This document shows, piece after piece, positions 5,955 to 6,583 of a stretch of 6,583 nucleotides of DNA. Position 1 is the first letter of the stretch. The number at the start of each line of letters is the position of its first letter. A model generated the notes under the pieces. It ran no database searches, was not told where the DNA came from, and saw only the letters and a program-made list of their open reading frames with translations. Origin of the DNA: Candidatus Aenigmatarchaeota archaeon (GTDB lineage Archaea > Aenigmatarchaeota > Aenigmatarchaeia > QMZS01); assembly GCA_003663295.1 (NCBI GenBank), contig QMZS01000051.1, positions 1 through 6,583 of the forward strand, in the 5' to 3' direction. A program made the position numbers and the translations under genes.

Positions 5955-6248
5955 ATGTTGATTATGAATAAAATGCATATAGACTTCCACCTTCCTGGAA
6001 ACAAAGAAGTGAGGTATGAAATGGGTTTAGTTTGTGCAAAGGAAGAAGTTGATAAAGGAAGATTTGAGGAACTGAGTAAATTTTTTCCAGGAACTTCCGC
6101 AGCAAAAATGTATAATAATTTATTGGATGCTGCGAATAAACATTTTGGAGAAACCGGAGTTTATTTGTTGAGCTTAACCAAACCTGTTTTTGAGTTGGTT
6201 GAGAATCTAGAATATAAAAAAATTCTAAAAGAAATTTCCACGCAGTAA
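5955..6248 (+). CDS. Hypothetical protein, about 91-97 residues
   Basis: A soluble, mostly helical-looking protein that I do not recognise. Starting from the ATG at 5955 it has 97 residues; in-frame ATGs at 5964 and 5973 give 94 and 91, and none has a clear ribosome binding site, so the start is uncertain. The N-terminal part (HIDFHLPGNKEVRYE) looks like a strand region, followed by charged helices (AKEEVDKGRFEELSKFF), a PGTSAAKMYNNLLDAANKHFG segment, and a C-terminal helix ending in KKILKEIS. Two histidines in HIDFH could bind a metal, but that is speculation. It probably shares a transcript with the membrane protein 10 bases upstream and converges on the last gene of the window. Confidence 0.6.
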   Translation: MLIMNKMHIDFHLPGNKEVRYEMGLVCAKEEVDKGRFEELSKFFPGTSAAKMYNNLLDAANKHFGETGVYLLSLTKPVFELVENLEYKKILKEISTQ

Positions 6249-6273
6249 ATTCAGTTCAACCAATAATAATTTG

Positions 6274-6582
6274 TTATTTTGTTTCTTCTCCAATGCTCAG
6301 TTCAAGTTTACCTCTTTCATCCAGCCTTGAGTGCAATTCTATTTCATCAAACCGCGTTATGATTATTGTGAAATCCTCGGAAACAAGTTTTTCAATTCTC
6401 CGCGTTTTTCCGTCTGAGTAACAGTAAAGTTCTATGTGAGGTTTCCCCTGCAAGTCGGAGATTGTCCCGTGGAGAGTTGCGTCTTCAATATCAATCAATC
6501 CTTCTTTATATTCAATATACCTGAGTTTTCCATACCCTTCAAGAACCCCGGATTTAATCCCGTATGTTTCTATTAAGTTCAT
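6274..6582 (-). CDS. Hypothetical beta-rich protein (start at window edge)
   Basis: A 102-residue frame I do not recognise. The sequence alternates short hydrophobic strands with charged turns (KLRYIEYKEGLIDIED, KPHIELYCYSDGKTRR, DFTIIITRFDEIELHSRL), suggesting a small beta-barrel or beta-sandwich, and there is no membrane segment or catalytic motif. The ATG is at 6582-6580, one base from the window edge, so the real start may lie further right and the gene may be 5'-truncated here. It is convergent with the upstream plus-strand gene, with 25 bases between stops. The long open frame in a gene-dense region supports it as real. Confidence 0.6.
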   Translation of the reverse strand: MNLIETYGIKSGVLEGYGKLRYIEYKEGLIDIEDATLHGTISDLQGKPHIELYCYSDGKTRRIEKLVSEDFTIIITRFDEIELHSRLDERGKLELSIGEETK

Positions 6583-6583
6583 C

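Overview
The window looks like chromosomal DNA from a small-genome archaeon, most likely of the DPANN group (Woesearchaeota/Pacearchaeota-like). The clues are AT-rich sequence, genes packed with gaps of about 10-40 bases or small overlaps, almost no Shine-Dalgarno sequences, TATA-like boxes close in front of starts (suggesting leaderless mRNAs), and an arginyl-tRNA synthetase that looks archaeal. This placement is an inference; there is no rRNA or other phylogenetic marker apart from argS.

Layout, left to right. A 5'-truncated PHP-domain phosphoesterase (+) ends inside the start of a small three-helix membrane protein (+), with a 13-base overlap. After an AT-rich gap comes a class I fructose-1,6-bisphosphatase (+), followed by a 64-residue glycine-rich hypothetical gene (+), probably in the same transcript. 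Next is a KAP-type P-loop NTPase with a C-terminal pentapeptide-repeat domain (+). It is broken by three single-base frameshifts, and each reading frame continues perfectly recognisable protein in the next. It converges on argS (-), with stop codons only a few bases apart. argS is divergent from a small membrane protein gene (+) with only 22 bases between the two starts, so the promoters must overlap the genes. That membrane gene is followed by a 90-97 residue hypothetical gene (+), which converges on a final hypothetical gene (-) that starts at or beyond the right edge.

Functionally, fbp and argS are housekeeping genes (gluconeogenesis and translation). The PHP/membrane pair and the two-gene cassette after argS are uncharacterised small operons. 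The KAP-pentapeptide gene is the accessory element. Such NTPases are often variable and sometimes linked to phage exclusion, and here the gene is either decaying, switchable at poly-A runs, or damaged by sequencing error. No tRNA, rRNA, CRISPR array or insertion sequence was seen, and no stretch over 300 bases lacks a gene or gene remnant.
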